Origin: Zygnema cylindricum
Taxonomy: Eukaryota > Streptophyta > Zygnematophyceae > Zygnematales > Zygnemataceae
Assembly: GCA_037447655.1 (NCBI GenBank)
Contig: JBBHKE010003205.1
Coordinates: 64,001-123,523, forward strand
Length of the DNA stretch: 59,523 bases
Reading direction: 5' to 3'
Shown: piece after piece, positions 12,599-25,236 of the stretch
How positions within the stretch are numbered: the stretch's first letter is position 1
How the letters are laid out: each line of letters begins with the position of its first letter
Program-made: the position numbers and the translations under genes
The notes under the pieces: generated by a model
Seen by the model: the letters and a program-made list of their open reading frames with translations, nothing else
What the model was told of the DNA's origin: nothing
The model's database searches: none

Positions 12599-13352
12599 CT
12601 AAGGGTAACCTTCCATCAGGCGTTCCCAGTAATTGTACGATCACGTTTACCGGTAGTAATATATGTAACACTTTTCCATCAGGTCGTGCCAGTGAATCAA
12701 AACTGCTTACGTGTTTGATTGCGATTGGTACCACGTAATATCCTGTTGAGCAGTACAAAATCTCAACTGCGTATCTGTACGAGCGGACGCCGATTAAAAT
12801 ATCTAGTACAGTACAGTAGCGTCACCCTAATGTACAAACTGAACGTTCTTGTATTTGTCGTTGTTACAACGGCCACGAAAACCGTTGCAAAATGAAAATT
12901 TGTACAAATGTCCATGAATGTACCATTTTGTACGTTCATGTATTATCGCTGTACCAACGGAGGCGTGACAGGATGTCCTACAACCAAGATTTTGTCGTCG
13001 ACGCTATGATGTCAGACGGTGCACGCCATTTGCCACATGTAAGTTTATAGCTTCAAGTCCGTCGTGGATCGACTCTGATTTTACAAGTGGACCAATACAC
13101 GCATCCAGTAAGCGCAAAGTGTCCTCCTGAGGACAGTCGGAGGAGACTCGCCAGGTACTGGATGGAAGGGGCGTTTGCGTCGAGAATTCAAAATCGGACG
13201 GTGGGAGTTTTCGCCAAAAAGTCTGGAGAATCTTAACGAAGTTTTAGTAAACATCTTTTGTAAAAAAAAAAAAAAACAGTACGGTATAGTACGAAAATGT
13301 ACTTTCTCCAGCAAACAACCCCACTTTTCACCTGATGGAAGGTTACCCTTAG
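12599..13352. mobile_element. Non-autonomous DNA-transposon-like element with 22-bp inverted termini
   Basis: The ends are perfect inverted repeats of 22 bases: 12599-12620 begins CTAAGGGTAACC and 13331-13352 is its exact reverse complement. A related subterminal copy of the CTTTCCATCAGG...CCAG motif occurs near 12672-12692. The 754-base interior has no transposase frame and is rich in GTAC. If the true termini start at GGGTAACC, the outer TAA/TTA could reflect a Harbinger-like 3-bp target site, but a direct target duplication is not clear. It lies about 420 bases upstream of the DUF218 gene and 1.1 kb upstream of NBR1. Confidence 0.75.
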
Positions 13353-13785
13353 TCACGCATTAGGGTTAGCATCAACTGTTGAGGTCAGTGGCCCATAACG
13401 TGCCATATCGAGAAAAACAAATTTAGCGTAGGTAAATGTAAATTTCTAATGACAGCGTTGACACTAATAATTCACTTACTCTAATAGAGATGCAACATGT
13501 ACCCGTGTGGAGACTGCATGCGATGCATCTCAAAAGTCAAAACCCGCTCTCGTCATCATGCCCATAGGCTCGGCTTCGAGCTTTGCCAACAACTGCCAGC
13601 GTGGCAATTTTCGTACATCGGCCCCTGTTGGTATGGTCTTGTGTAGTACGAAAATGTACTGAATGTCATATTTGCTCCACTGAATTTGAGGCTCCGAGAT
13701 TGGTTCTCAACGATATTCAAATAACTGGCGAGACTTCTTTCACGCAGAATCCAGCCTTGTGACTGGTTCCACGGTCTAGGGAATT

Positions 13786-13803
13786 ATTTGTGACGTCACA
13801 AAT
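13786..13803. promoter_or_regulatory. 18-bp perfect palindrome containing TGACGTCA
   Basis: ATTTGTGACGTCACAAAT is a perfect inverted repeat centred on TGACGTCA, a classic bZIP (CRE/TGA-type) binding site. It lies about 680 bases upstream of the NBR1 start codon. Its regulation of NBR1 is inferred. Confidence 0.5.
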
Positions 13804-13845
13804 CGAAGGATTCCGGCACTGGCTGACAGACCACTGTACTTCAAA

Positions 13846-13869
13846 ACTCAGAAATCCATATTTCTGAGT
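13846..13869. repeat. Hairpin-forming inverted repeat, 10-bp arms
   Basis: ACTCAGAAAT (13846-13855) and ATTTCTGAGT (13860-13869) are perfect inverted arms around a CCAT loop, 43 bases after the TGACGTCA palindrome and upstream of NBR1. Its function is unknown. It could be a cruciform, a paired protein-binding site, or chance. Confidence 0.7.
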
Positions 13870-14483
13870 ACGGCATTCAAGGTCCCAAGTCTCATCATTG
13901 TGTAATCAAAGCAGGAAAACGGGGCAAATAGCAGAATACGTGGTTCCGTGTGAGGTGGACGAATCTTGTCGGGTCTGGTTTTATCCAGTTTCATAAAGAA
14001 TTAAAGACTGCATCTCCGTATTGTACCAAAAAAGTACTGTCGTTTCCTAACAACGTTGAAAATTTGATTCTGTATAAAATTTTAAATTTGAATACCGTAC
14101 TTGATTTGACTTGCTTAAGAGTGTGCTTGCACGATTCCAAAATCGCGCGTCGAACGGTTTTCCCGCACCAACACTTCACCTGCCTGCTCGCCACGTGTCC
14201 CCCCTCATCCTGTTTCCAGTATAGCTCTAGGACACTTTTGACTGTTCAGACGTAACATTGAAGTTTTACGTTGTAGTTTGATCCCAATTTTGTGTTCACA
14301 CGGGGCTATCGAGACGACAGTGACCGGTGATTGTTTGTACTTTCGACTCAAACTATTAGGACCGAATTGCTTGCACTTGTAGTCTTCATTTTCATCCCTG
14401 CGAAGAGTCGAACTTTGTCAAAGTTCGTCCGTTCGACTTTCTTGTTGGTATTTTTTTTGTCCACAATTTTGAAAAAGAATACC

Positions 14484-17400
14484 ATGGATGCATATCAAGT
14501 TGTGAAGGTGAGGCAACTGATAATCACTCTTTAAACGAGTTCTTTTGTTGTTTGCCTACACTTTCTTGTCCATTTCAAAACTCATTTGAAACATTGTTCT
14601 TTAATCTAACAACGTTGTAACCAACTGTGAAATGATGTATGACATGTTCCAATATTTTTCGCCCTCAGAATTCGCAGCAGTAGACGTAGGATGTGTTAAT
14701 TGATGTATTACTTTTTCTGCACCTAGTTTGATTTCTTTGCTTTCGCGGATAGTATCGTCATGATATGCTGATCAAAGATATGTTGTTTCCAATTTTATAA
14801 ACTCTTGATATGGTCAATGATGGATATTAGCCTGGTTCTCTTGTATGTACTTTCAATGGTTTGTCTTCTCTACCGATTTTTCTCGCTGGACAGGTTAAGC
14901 ATGGGAGCACGTTACGCCGGATAACTTTTTCAGGCACGACTTTACCGACTTTTGCTGCTCTAGAGAGCAAGATTCTTTCACTTTTCCAGTTCCCTGATTC
15001 TACTTCTTTAGCTCTGACTTATGTCGACAATGAGGGAGATTCTGTGACAATGGTTGATAATCTTGATCTCAGGGATGCCCTCGTTCTGCAAAAGCTTAAT
15101 CCCCTCCGCATTTCTGTGACTGTATTGGAAAATTCTTTATCTCTAGGCAGACCATCTGCTTCTTCTCTGTTGACTGAGCTTTTATTGGCCGAAGACGAGA
15201 ATGTTGATGATGCGGATTGGAACAGTCCCGGAGGATCCTTGAAGAGTGAGACAAGTGATCAGGAGGACAAGATTCATGAAATTGAGAAGAAAGTCCTGTG
15301 TCACATGGAAGGCTTATTGAAGATGCAAGGGCAGGAGGACTTGTCTGCCTGTGAGGCTCTCCTTGGCACTATATCATCTAAAGTTGCAGAGGTTATCCAT
15401 TCAGCTGTCGAAAGTGGGGTTACTGTGGTATTTGAGCCGAAATTTGAAATCACAGGATGTACAGGAGTTTCGGTTGGTGGCACTGAGGATAGTAATTCTT
15501 TGACGGTTCTGTCTAAGCCATCCTTTTCCAGCCTTGGGGATGGGGCTATGCATTGCCCATCTGGTGATACAGAATTGTTGAAAGAAAGAACCCTGGAGGG
15601 AAACGAAGGCAAGCGTTTTGCCTCGGATGGACAGTCCTGCAATGAAGGCGGTGTTTCTATGCATTCTCAAGTTGTGCATAGTGGAATAGAGTGTGACGTT
15701 TGCAAAGTCAATCCAATCATTGGCAACCGCTTCAAGTCCACTGTGTAAGTGTATCTGCTCCGCCAGTTAATTGACATAAATTTTGATTATTTCAGATAAG
15801 TTCAATTAACAGATGGTACCGTTGTAATACACTGCTGTTTTCCTCTCTGCATTTGGATGGATATCTATGCCGTTGTGTATCTTTGTACATTTTTATTGCT
15901 TTTTAACAATTCTTTCTGGTAAATGCGGTGACCATGTGGTAGTAGTAGTAGCATGCAATGTTTTAGTTGTCAAGTCAGTTTAAAAAAATGTACCCTGGCA
16001 AGGCATCTCAGCTCCACGTATGTGCTGGTTGCTTGCAGAAAGTTCAATTATGACTTGTGCTCAACCTGTTATGCCATACATGGTGTTGAAGGAGATTACA
16101 ATATGATTGAGAAACCGCTCCTTAGGGGTCTGCATCGTCCTTTTTGGAACCTGAACGCGGTATGCACCTACCTTTGCTTTGAGGAGAATGATATCTTTCT
16201 TAGCAATTTGCTTATCTTAACTGCATTAGACAGTGTCAACTTGCTCTATCCTTTTGTTGTTTCAGTGTTTGAAGTTGCATTTAATTTCAACTCTTCATTT
16301 TTTGCAAATGGATGACTGTAAAATACTAGTTGGCAATCCCGTTCAGAATGGACACCTTGTATGTTTATTGCAGCACTGTTTTTGGATGAAAGGATTTAGA
16401 TCTCTTCAATTCTTTTTCTGCTCTCTGAATGGTCTCTAAGGTCTGTAGTTAGGAGTTTCTCTTGTTGAAATTGGGAGGCTTTTGACAGAATGGAGAAATA
16501 TGTATTGAAGTTTGATGGGCTCTGTCATGGTCTGACTAAGCGTGTTTGTTATGAACAGAAACATATTCCCAAAGCAGGACCAGATGGTAGCCGGGGCGTT
16601 TGGTTTGGAGGCCACACCCCTGTTACTAAGTCTCGCCCCGGTGGTAAACTGGATATGCATTTTGTGAAGGATGTAACTATAAGTGATGGAACTGTGCTTG
16701 AGCCTGGGAACCACTTCACAAAGACCTGGCGAATCCTGAACTCTGGCACTCTTCCTTGGCCAAAAGACACTCAGCTGGTCCATGTTGGCGGGAGCCAATT
16801 AGGAGCAGATTTGAAGGTGGATCTTCTGGTGAGTTTGTCTCGACATGTGGTTCTCTTTCGTCTTGACCATGTCTAGTCGTGAAGTACATTATGCTGAGAT
16901 TACTGTTATGTCCATATTACCAATCTTCTTTATTGTTCAGATACAAGTAAACGAAAAAAAACTCCTTTTTTTTGAAAGTCCATCTTTGTGCAGTGGAGTT
17001 TCCTGAGTTTTGAAGGCATCTCAAGCCGGATGGACTCTGCAATTTGAAAGTAACATATCTTGAAAGTAACATATCTTGAAAGTAACATTCTTTTTCTGTT
17101 GTCAGAAACTCTGAATGAACTTGCATTGTTTTGGAATAATTATCTCGTGCAAAGGTTGAGAGACCGCATCCTTTCTTCATGAATATGAAAATTAGCTTGA
17201 CTTTCTTGTGACAAGTCTTGTCTGGTTTAGTTTGCCTTTTTTTGGAGGTGGTTGCGAACTTGCCAAGTCTTTATAGAGTAGAAAAAATAAGAATGGGTTA
17301 TCAGAAAATGGAACTTTTTATGGGGGATGCTGTTGTTTCTCAAAGAATTAGCATTTTTTCTTGTTGTTTTGTTTGTTGAAGCTTCATTCCATGTAGCGGT

Positions 17401-20400
17401 TTTCCCAGACGTTGAATATACCAATCTGGAGCTCCGAAGTGTCAAGCTCAGGGAGCCAATTTTCTTTTGTTAATTTTGTGATGGAAGCATATGTTTAACT
17501 TGTAGATAGACAAACATGGACGGCTATAATGCGTCATATCTGTTGTATTCGGTGTTCTGTGATATTCATGTGTTTACGCAGTTGCCATCAATTGGACTTG
17601 TAGATGTTAATTTCAGAAGTACTATTGATTGTATTGTTTACATGAGCTTCTGATCTAACTGCCCTGAAGAAGATCGTGAGCCAAGCTAACGCTGAAGTAA
17701 GAGGCCTTGAGTAAATGTTTATGGTTTGTGATAGAACATTATAGCATTTGTTTTTTATATCTTATGGAGTCTGAATACAAGATCGATATGCGAAGTCCAA
17801 GAATCCAGATTGTTTCAGAAAAACTGCTATATCAATCAGCCTCACAACGTTTTTCTTTCTGGTTTTGCAGTTTTCAGAAACTATTGACATTGGTCAAGAA
17901 AAAGACATATCCTTAAATTTCATTGCTCCAAATGAGACTGGACGATATGTCAGCCACTGGCGTTTACTCTCTCCGTCAGGCGAGAAGTTCGGCAATCGTA
18001 TTTGGGTCCTTTTTGAGGTTTGTGGTTCTTAAAACAGAAAGCTTTTACTGCTATCAGAAATTATTATTTTCTAATTGAAGCTGAGAAAACTTTGCAAAGT
18101 TCCATAGCAGCCCTTTGGCATTCTCGAAGGGTCTTTGATGGTTCTGGTAGCCTGTTGATAATTTGTTCGACATGACAAGGACCTGCTGGCTGCAAGTTTT
18201 TAAGGCCAAATGGGAGGAATAGGAGAGAGTAAATGTGAATCTGTAATTTAGTTGAAATGGAAATTGGAAAAGAGGGACTAGAATTTTTTTCTTTGCTTCA
18301 TTCATTGTTTTTAACTGCAACATTGGTTATTTTTCTGTGTATCTTGACATATGTCTTGTCACAGCCACATGGAAAGTAAACGTCAAAACTTTTTGGAATA
18401 ATTAGATGCCTATCTTTCCAGTTGTAGGGTCAGGAATGGGGGAGGAATCTGAACTGATTGTGAACTCTAGATGGGCTTCATACTCCCAATTTAAGTTGAT
18501 GGCACTGTTTTTGTGGACCTCATTGGCTTTCATCTCTATTTTTATTTAGTTTTTCACACTATAACTGGTTCAAATTTATTTTGCATGGCATCTTCTTGAA
18601 AGAAAGTTTAGGATCTGACATTACTGTCTACAATTTTAAATGTTTGTTCTTATAAATTGTTGTCAACAATACAGTAGTTTGTTTTTTTTTTAAGGTTGAA
18701 CAATCAGTGGGCTCCTCAGCCAGAAAATCCGGGTTCTTGTAGTTCTCGATATATTTCTGGTCTGACCTTCCATTTACATAGTAGTGCAGGCTGTGTCGTG
18801 AAGGGAGAAGGGGGGGAGGGGGAGGGGAGACTGACTTGTGGGTGTGATAGAGATGGGAATGGTATCTGAGATTGACCCTTGATAAGGTTATCAGGGAACT
18901 CATGGTTTTTCATGTGGTTTATGGCTCGTGTTAGACATGATTGTGGAGACTTGATATGGGTTTAGGCTTTGCCCATAGTCTGTCTTACATACACCCCCTG
19001 CTCTGTATTTATAGATTGGCAGTTAGCTTAGGTGTTGAGTCCATCCCAGTTTACGGACCACAGTAATTGGAATTGGGATTCCTTTTTGGACATGCATTCA
19101 ATACTTAAACCAAGTTCATAGCAGTGAGATGCCGATAAAAGCTCATTGTCCTGGGCATGTGCTCCCATGCTGTTGAAAATCCTTCATTATGTCAATTTAG
19201 TTGTCTTTTCTCTAGTGCGTCAACTTAAAGAACCATCGTTTCTATCTGGCAGTTTAAAGTCGTGTTTTTAACCTGGAGTGACCTGGTTTCATGCACTTAA
19301 AATTTCACCACCTGCAAGTGTCCCCTGATGGATTTTGGATTCACTAACAGAATACAGGTTCTGTCTAACGATCATCTTCATCATCACTGTTTGAAACGAG
19401 ATTGGAGGATTGGAGGATTGAACAAAACACTTTTGTTAGACTGAAATCTGTTTCTACTCTTTAATTTACATATAATGGAGTCGCTATTTGATTTCCCTCT
19501 TGACAGGTGGCTAACAAGGCGACTGAAGGTACAACTGAAACTGGCTTGGAGAAGGAATCAAAGTTGATGAAACTCAATGATGTGCCAGCATCTCTTGAGG
19601 ATCTTTCTCGTTCGCCTTCGACTGTCACTCACTTTCTTGTCTCAGAAAGTCATGAAAGGCCGTCCGAGCAATCTGGAAACATATCTGTGGTGTGGGCTCA
19701 TTCTTGGGATAACAGTTTTGTTTTTCGAAACGCAAGCTCTGGCTTTGAAATTGCGTAAATTACACCATCTGTGTCCTTGTTAGATTTTTGTCTGTAGCTT
19801 TGTACATTGTTTGGGACGGTTAGTTGTTGCTCGTAAAGATGTCTGCTAGCTGCATGAAGTAGTTATGTGAGAGATCGGTGAGTAATACTTTGGTTGATGA
19901 CTTTTAGAAGATCTCTGAAAGGTAGCTCTTTTGTTGGTAAAGTGGGCAGACAATTGTGGGAATTTTGTGAAGTATAGCACTATGTTTAAGTATTGGAAAG
20001 ATGCTAAAACTGTGCTTTCGTTGTCTCCCAGGTGCTTCAATGTACGAGCCCTGAAAATGTGACTATCCAGACTGGCAGTGACGATCTGTCAGTCTCTATA
20101 GCCGAAGTTAACTGCGGAGTGGTAAATGACGTCAACTATCTCGAGTTTGAAGCAGTTTTGGGAGAAACTGGTCAACATCAGTCAATGGTTTCTGTTCAGC
20201 AAGACTCTGATCTGACATCTTTGCAGACAGCGGTGACCGATTTTGAAGGCTTTTCTCTCATTGAAAGTCCTTCTAGTATCGCGCTCGATTCTGCTGAAAC
20301 TTTGGATGATTCCGTGAAACTGGAAGTAGCAATGGTGCGAGAGATGTTGGCCTATTTGGAGGCCATGGGATACATGGATTCAGAACTAAATTTGGAGCTT

Positions 20401-20714
20401 CTGAGGAAGAACAATTTCATGTTACAACCGACAATTACTGACCTGGGCAAGCTTGCAGAATGGGACCCTATGATGGAGGAGCTCATAGAAATGGTAAGTT
20501 TTGAACCCCTGACTGCTTGCATCTAATAACTGTGTAGACTCTTTTGAAATGGGGAGAAATTGTGAACTTGTTTGCGATTGTTCTCTGCTTAATTCTCTCG
20601 TTTTTCCTGTTCTTTCAGGGATTTCCTGATGCACGTATGAACCGTGAGCTCATGTTTAAGAAGGATGGCGTTGTAAAGCATGTTGTGAAAGAATTAGTTA
20701 ATGTATATAGATGA
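14484..20714 (+). CDS. NBR1: NBR1 selective-autophagy receptor (PB1-ZZ-FW-UBA-UBA)
   Basis: Eight exons: 14484-14507, 14894-15744, 16039-16159, 16559-16828, 17871-18017, 19507-19689, 20032-20493, 20619-20714 (717 aa). All phases are consistent. Order of domains: PB1 at 1-88, with the basic cluster KHGSTLRR and acidic OPCA loop around YVDNEGDSV for self-polymerisation; a ZZ zinc finger at about 270-320 (Cys275, 278, 299, 302); FW at about 365-471 with all four Trp (389, 399, 452, 467); UBA1 at about 633-672; UBA2 at about 676-717. The Atg8-interacting motif at the UBA2 start reads WDPM (676-679). A second candidate, FSLI, is at 606-609. In plants NBR1 carries ubiquitinated aggregates and other cargo to the vacuole. 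The acceptor of exon 4 (after GAACAG) was chosen because it alone restores frame after GCG at 16159. The end of exon 6 could shift by one codon. Confidence 0.93.
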
Positions 20715-21579
20715 CTACACCATATTAGTTTTAACTGTGGAGAAGAGTATAGTTGCGAGCTTTTGCTCCACATAATGTGGCCCCCTTAATGTGAGTCAAA
20801 GTAAGCTGGAACGTTTTTCTGGTCGTACTGTGTTAGAACAAACCCACTTTGTTTCTTGTAGCAGCAAAAGGACTGCACAACTTAACTCCTACGGAGTGCA
20901 GGTTGGTTTGTACATATTGTTTATAGCCATTGTACATAAATGTTGGTGTAGAATAGGAAACCAGAAATCAGCAAATCCGTAGTCATAGATATGGGTCAAT
21001 TCTCGACTCACTACTAATGCTGGAGCTGCATTTTACCATCTTGGTGGAGTGTATTGTGGAGGATTTTGGGCTGGGAGGTGAGACACAATATGTTTTCTTT
21101 GGCAGAGATCTTTTTTAAGGATTTCCTGTGGAGATCCAAACATTGTTGCGGTAGTTGGATTGCTGCTTACTAAGCGTTTTTGTTTGTAACTCATCTGTTT
21201 TGTAAATCATGTCCATTTGCAGTTACTGGTTTTTTGTCGGTCATCATTGCTGTGAAGAAGTCTTTAAACTGTTTACATAGGTTCATGGAAAAGCATCACA
21301 TGATTTGCGAGCTAAGTGTGAAAGTGTTCACATAACTTTGTGAAGGGTGTGCGGAAACAAAATAAAAAACAGTAGCGAAAGGTTAACGTTTTCTTTTTGT
21401 ATTGTCCTATATGGTGAAGTTATGTGGCCTTGTTGCGAACCTGAGTGCCTGTAATGTATCAGCTTCTGGTTCACAAGAGTTGTGATGAAGAAGGTGATGT
21501 TACATCATTGTGAGTTTTTTCCTTCAAACACTGTTTAGTGGGAGCTAAAGAGAGATAAGTTTAGAGAACCTTTCATGTG
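20715..21579. other. 3' flank of NBR1; no gene seen
   Basis: T-rich non-coding DNA. An AATAAA-like signal occurs at 21361. No recognisable gene or repeat was found before the start of the large direct repeat at 21580. Confidence 0.5.
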
Positions 21580-21710
21580 AAAGTAAGATGGGCACATGAG
21601 TAAAACTGTTTAGGGAACTTTGTATCATATTTGATGCGCTAGTCGCAAATTGTCAGTAAAGGAGAGATTGGCGTCATTCAATGCCTTTGCTGACTGTACT
21701 TGTCAAATGG

Positions 21711-21920
21711 AATGCTGCGCCGCTCATTGTTGTTAGTCTTAAGGAGTTATTAGTGTCAATGCGAAATTAGTATGAATATTACTAATTTAGTGCAAGGAGA
21801 CGTGGCCAATTGTAGTCTACGTCCTTCAATAATGTTATGAACTCTATTTTGAGATGTTTGGCCTGAAAAAGTAGCGACCGAATGAGTGTTATTAACACTG
21901 ACAATGATGAGTGGTGTAGT
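21711..21920. repeat. Hairpin-rich repeat, copy A1
   Basis: A segment of about 200 bases is related to 22638-22850 and duplicated at 28790-28999. It carries three successive inverted repeats: 21764-21788 (arms AAATTAG and CTAATTT), 21799-21823 (GACGTGG and CTACGTC, one G-T type mismatch) and 21885-21899 (AGTGTTA and TAACACT). The nature of the element is unknown; no coding potential was seen. Confidence 0.7.
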
Positions 21921-22637
21921 GGTCTTTGCTCCATCTTTTTTGAGATTGCGAAAAAATTGGTATTCGTTGGAGAAGCTGCCTTCCTTGTTAGGGATTAGGA
22001 GAATTTGAGGTTTTCTATGGTAGAGTTATATTGACCATGTGTCTATATGTTGGTCCTGACTCGAAACACTTATCCTACATGATGGGCACTTTTTTCACTC
22101 GGTACTTTTCAAGCGTACAAATTATTCTACCGCCAATTTGACTCTAGTGCTGTTCAAAAACAGGACATCGTTCTTGTTACTTGTTTTTTTTAAGATCTCA
22201 ATTTGTATGAATATCCCCACTTGCTGGTACGCCTTCTTTCTTAAGCGTGATCCTTAAAAACTATATTTACTGTAAATCTTTATTAATACCTAATTTCTTT
22301 TTCTGGTAAAGCTACAGTTAGCACCCATGTGAAATAAACAGGTGGCAAATTTGGCACTGCTGGTGGATTGGAGTACACAATTTTACCCAAGACTTCACCT
22401 TAGATATGCTAAAACTTGAACTATTTCAAAGCTTCATTTTTTCATCTCCAATTACTCAATTTGAAGACAGCACTCAATTAGTGGATCCATCCAATATCCC
22501 TATATGGCATCTGTAGTGTAGAAAGTTGTCATGTTTTGAAATTGAGGATCTTAATACGGAGTGCGCCTTACCATTCAAATATTAGCCTTTTGGGCCGAAT
22601 AATCCTTGGCCAATGTCTTGTCAAGCTCGGTCTTTCC

Positions 22638-22850
22638 AATGCTGCACCGATCATCGTTATTAGCGTTAAAGATTTATTAGTGTTAATGCGAAATTAGAAT
22701 TAACAATTCTAATTTAGTGCAATGAGACGTGGGAGATTGTAGTCCACGTCCTTTAATAATGTTGTTAATTATTTTGTGCTTTTTGGCCAGAAAAAGTCAC
22801 GACTGAATTAGTGTTATTATTACTAATAGCGGTGAGCGGTGTAGCTTGCG
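22638..22850. repeat. Hairpin-rich repeat, copy B1
   Basis: This is a diverged copy of the element at 21711-21920. Hairpin 1 (22691-22715) has 11-bp perfect arms AAATTAGAATT/AATTCTAATTT. Hairpin 2 (22726-22750) has GACGTGG/CCACGTC. Hairpin 3 (22807-22827) has ATTAGT/ACTAAT. The arms differ from copy A yet remain paired. Confidence 0.7.
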
Positions 22851-23370
22851 AGTGTCCCAATTATCGTGAAGAGATCGTGAAGGTGATCGGGCATGACCAA
22901 ACCTACACAGCTCCCAATCCGAATCTCCTCTGACTTGTATGAATAATGAAAATGCGGTCACGGTCGAGCATATGGAGGATGGGATTTTCCCAAAGGGCGT
23001 TTTTAAAACACTAGAGTGCTTCTTCCTATTCCTCCTTCCTTTGCCACTCACTGCCTTTCCTTGACAACAGATCCGGGGTTTGAGTTCGACTGTTGAATTT
23101 GGGTACAAAACGACGGTAACAATTAGCCAATCCCACTAAAGTATGAAAAGCATAAACATTTTTGCGATTCGGCAAAGCATCTAAGGCCGCAACCTTAAAC
23201 ATGTGGGGACATAACGTCCCAAGGGTGACCTCAAGTCCCAAATCCAAAATCTTGTGTGACCCAAATATCGCTTTAACTGGGAGACACTTCAAGCTTGTTG
23301 GCACCAATCCATCAATTATAATCTCCACCCCATGGTAGCATTCAACATTCAATAATCCCCGCAAATACAA
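22797..23370 (-). pseudogene. Ty3-type reverse transcriptase/RNase H junction relic, copy 1
   Basis: On the minus strand a frame of 114 codons (23370-23026) ends with VYAFHTLVGLANCYRRFVPKF and LLSRKG. This is the conserved block after the Ty3/gypsy polymerase domain (usual form: FLGLANYYRRFIPNF ... LLKKG). The reading continues in another frame toward 22797 with further weak RNase H-like similarity. It is broken, without the YVDD-type active site, and flanked by non-coding DNA. Confidence 0.7.
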
Positions 23371-25236
23371 GAATTGACAATATTCTTACATAAGTAAATT
23401 GACATTATTCTTGGCGGAGTGATTCTTGGGAGGAGCCACTCTAGAAGAAGAAAATACATAAAGCCCCGTGCTTTTTTGCATAAGCGCATTATTCACAAAT
23501 ACTTGGATAAGAATTCTTTCTCAATGAACATAAAGGATATTGCTTCTACCATATATATATATGCTTGTTACAACCGCAATGATAAGGATCACCTTAGGTA
23601 TTGATTCTTAGATGGGAAAACAACGGTCTAGAAAATGCAATAAGGGACTGTTATCTTTCGGATATCACATCAACGGCCACCAAGTCTTTCCCATTATTGT
23701 CCATTTAGCAAACGTTTTAGGATTTAAAATGCACAAAAACATTGGTGAGCATCTAATGCTAGAGGTCGGACAAATTCTAGCATCAATGAGAAGGTAAGAG
23801 ATAATTATAATTGCATATCTATTGTTTGACAATGTTCCTTTTATTATAAACTTTTTTGTGTGCACTATTTTTCCTCTATCTCAGTTTTCACTAAGTTGGG
23901 ACTCGGTTTCTTAATTTCTTTCTTCCCTTTTCTTTTTTGACAAATTTCTTTTTACCTCTAAGACCTTCAACCACTCGTCAAATGGGTACTAGTGACAGAA
24001 ATGGTTCCACCGCCACTAGCTTTATTCAATCTGAATGGATTTACGGGAAGGAATTCCAAGGACAAATCGTTGCCTATTCTTCCCAAAGTTGAACTCCCTT
24101 TCAGTAAGCTCATGGGAATGCAATCCATCCATAGTTAAGTCAAACAAGACCCATTACCACTCTTGATATTATTTTTAAACTAAAAGAATATACAGTATAA
24201 GTATTCTTAGAGCGTTATTGCAACTGAAACAACTCGTACCATCTTACATTTCCACGCAAAAGTATAATGTACACGCAAAAGTATTGCTTGTGCAAAAACA
24301 CATGTGTTTCGTTTGTGATAGCTGAATATTAACAAACCGTTATAACATTCCAAATAGAAGCATTAGCAACGTTAAAAGTTTAAAGCATTAAAAATGCCCA
24401 TACATACTTCTCACTAGGAAACGATTACATTCGGACAAGTTCATGACTTTCAACTGGCCTTTAATTGGTCGACCATCACGCAACAACCTCACACAAAATC
24501 ATTACTTGAAAGTGTCAAGCATACTTTCACATGCTTTTGATGGATCACCATGACCCAATGGTGGGGAATGGGTCCACTTCTCTTGCCCCCCTTGAATGCC
24601 ACTAATCACTTTATCACCTAAATGCATTTGCTGATAGAGCAAGAAAGGGGAAGTTTTTAATCATTCAATACCGGTAGTTTTTAAGCATTTAGGTGCACGC
24701 TTTTGGGGATGATGGTATAGTTGAGGTATGTACGTTTCTTCCGTGTCATATACGCACTTTGATAATCTCGCGAAGATCTGACGTTTCCTTTAGTCTTCCA
24801 TTCCTTTAGTCTTAAGTATTACCTTCCTTGACGTTTTCTTGGAATCATCCTCGATGCAAAATTTGGAATAAAGGGTCATAACTGGTCAACCATCTAAGAA
24901 CAAGCCAATGACTCTGTGGCTCTCAAATCGAAAATAAAGGTGATTGACTCTCTACTAATATGGTCGGAAAATGTCTTCCTCTATTTATCCGATGTGAACA
25001 TACTTGTCAACATCGATTGTACGACAAAATTGTTAATGTCCCATAATCGCAATGGTTGTAAAATATTTGCTTTAACCCTACTAAGTTTACTCTAAGAAAT
25101 TATGGATAAAAAATGGGTACTGATTAGACACATTGAGAAAGTCGTCAACTACGTACTATACAAACAAGCACTTTTCTTGCTAACATTCCACTTTTAGAGT
25201 TCTGGTGGTAGTGACGAGTAGCAGGCTGTGTAAGAA

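Noticed and set aside
16039-16315. Read-through of NBR1 exon 3 to the stop at 16315
   Set aside because: The frame would end the protein after ZZ. A good donor at 16160 and an in-frame acceptor at 16558 restore the FW domain.
23612-23797. 61-codon frame (MGKQRSRKCNKG...) duplicated at 30691
   Set aside because: Its duplication only reflects the large direct repeat. No family is recognised and it sits among transposon relics.
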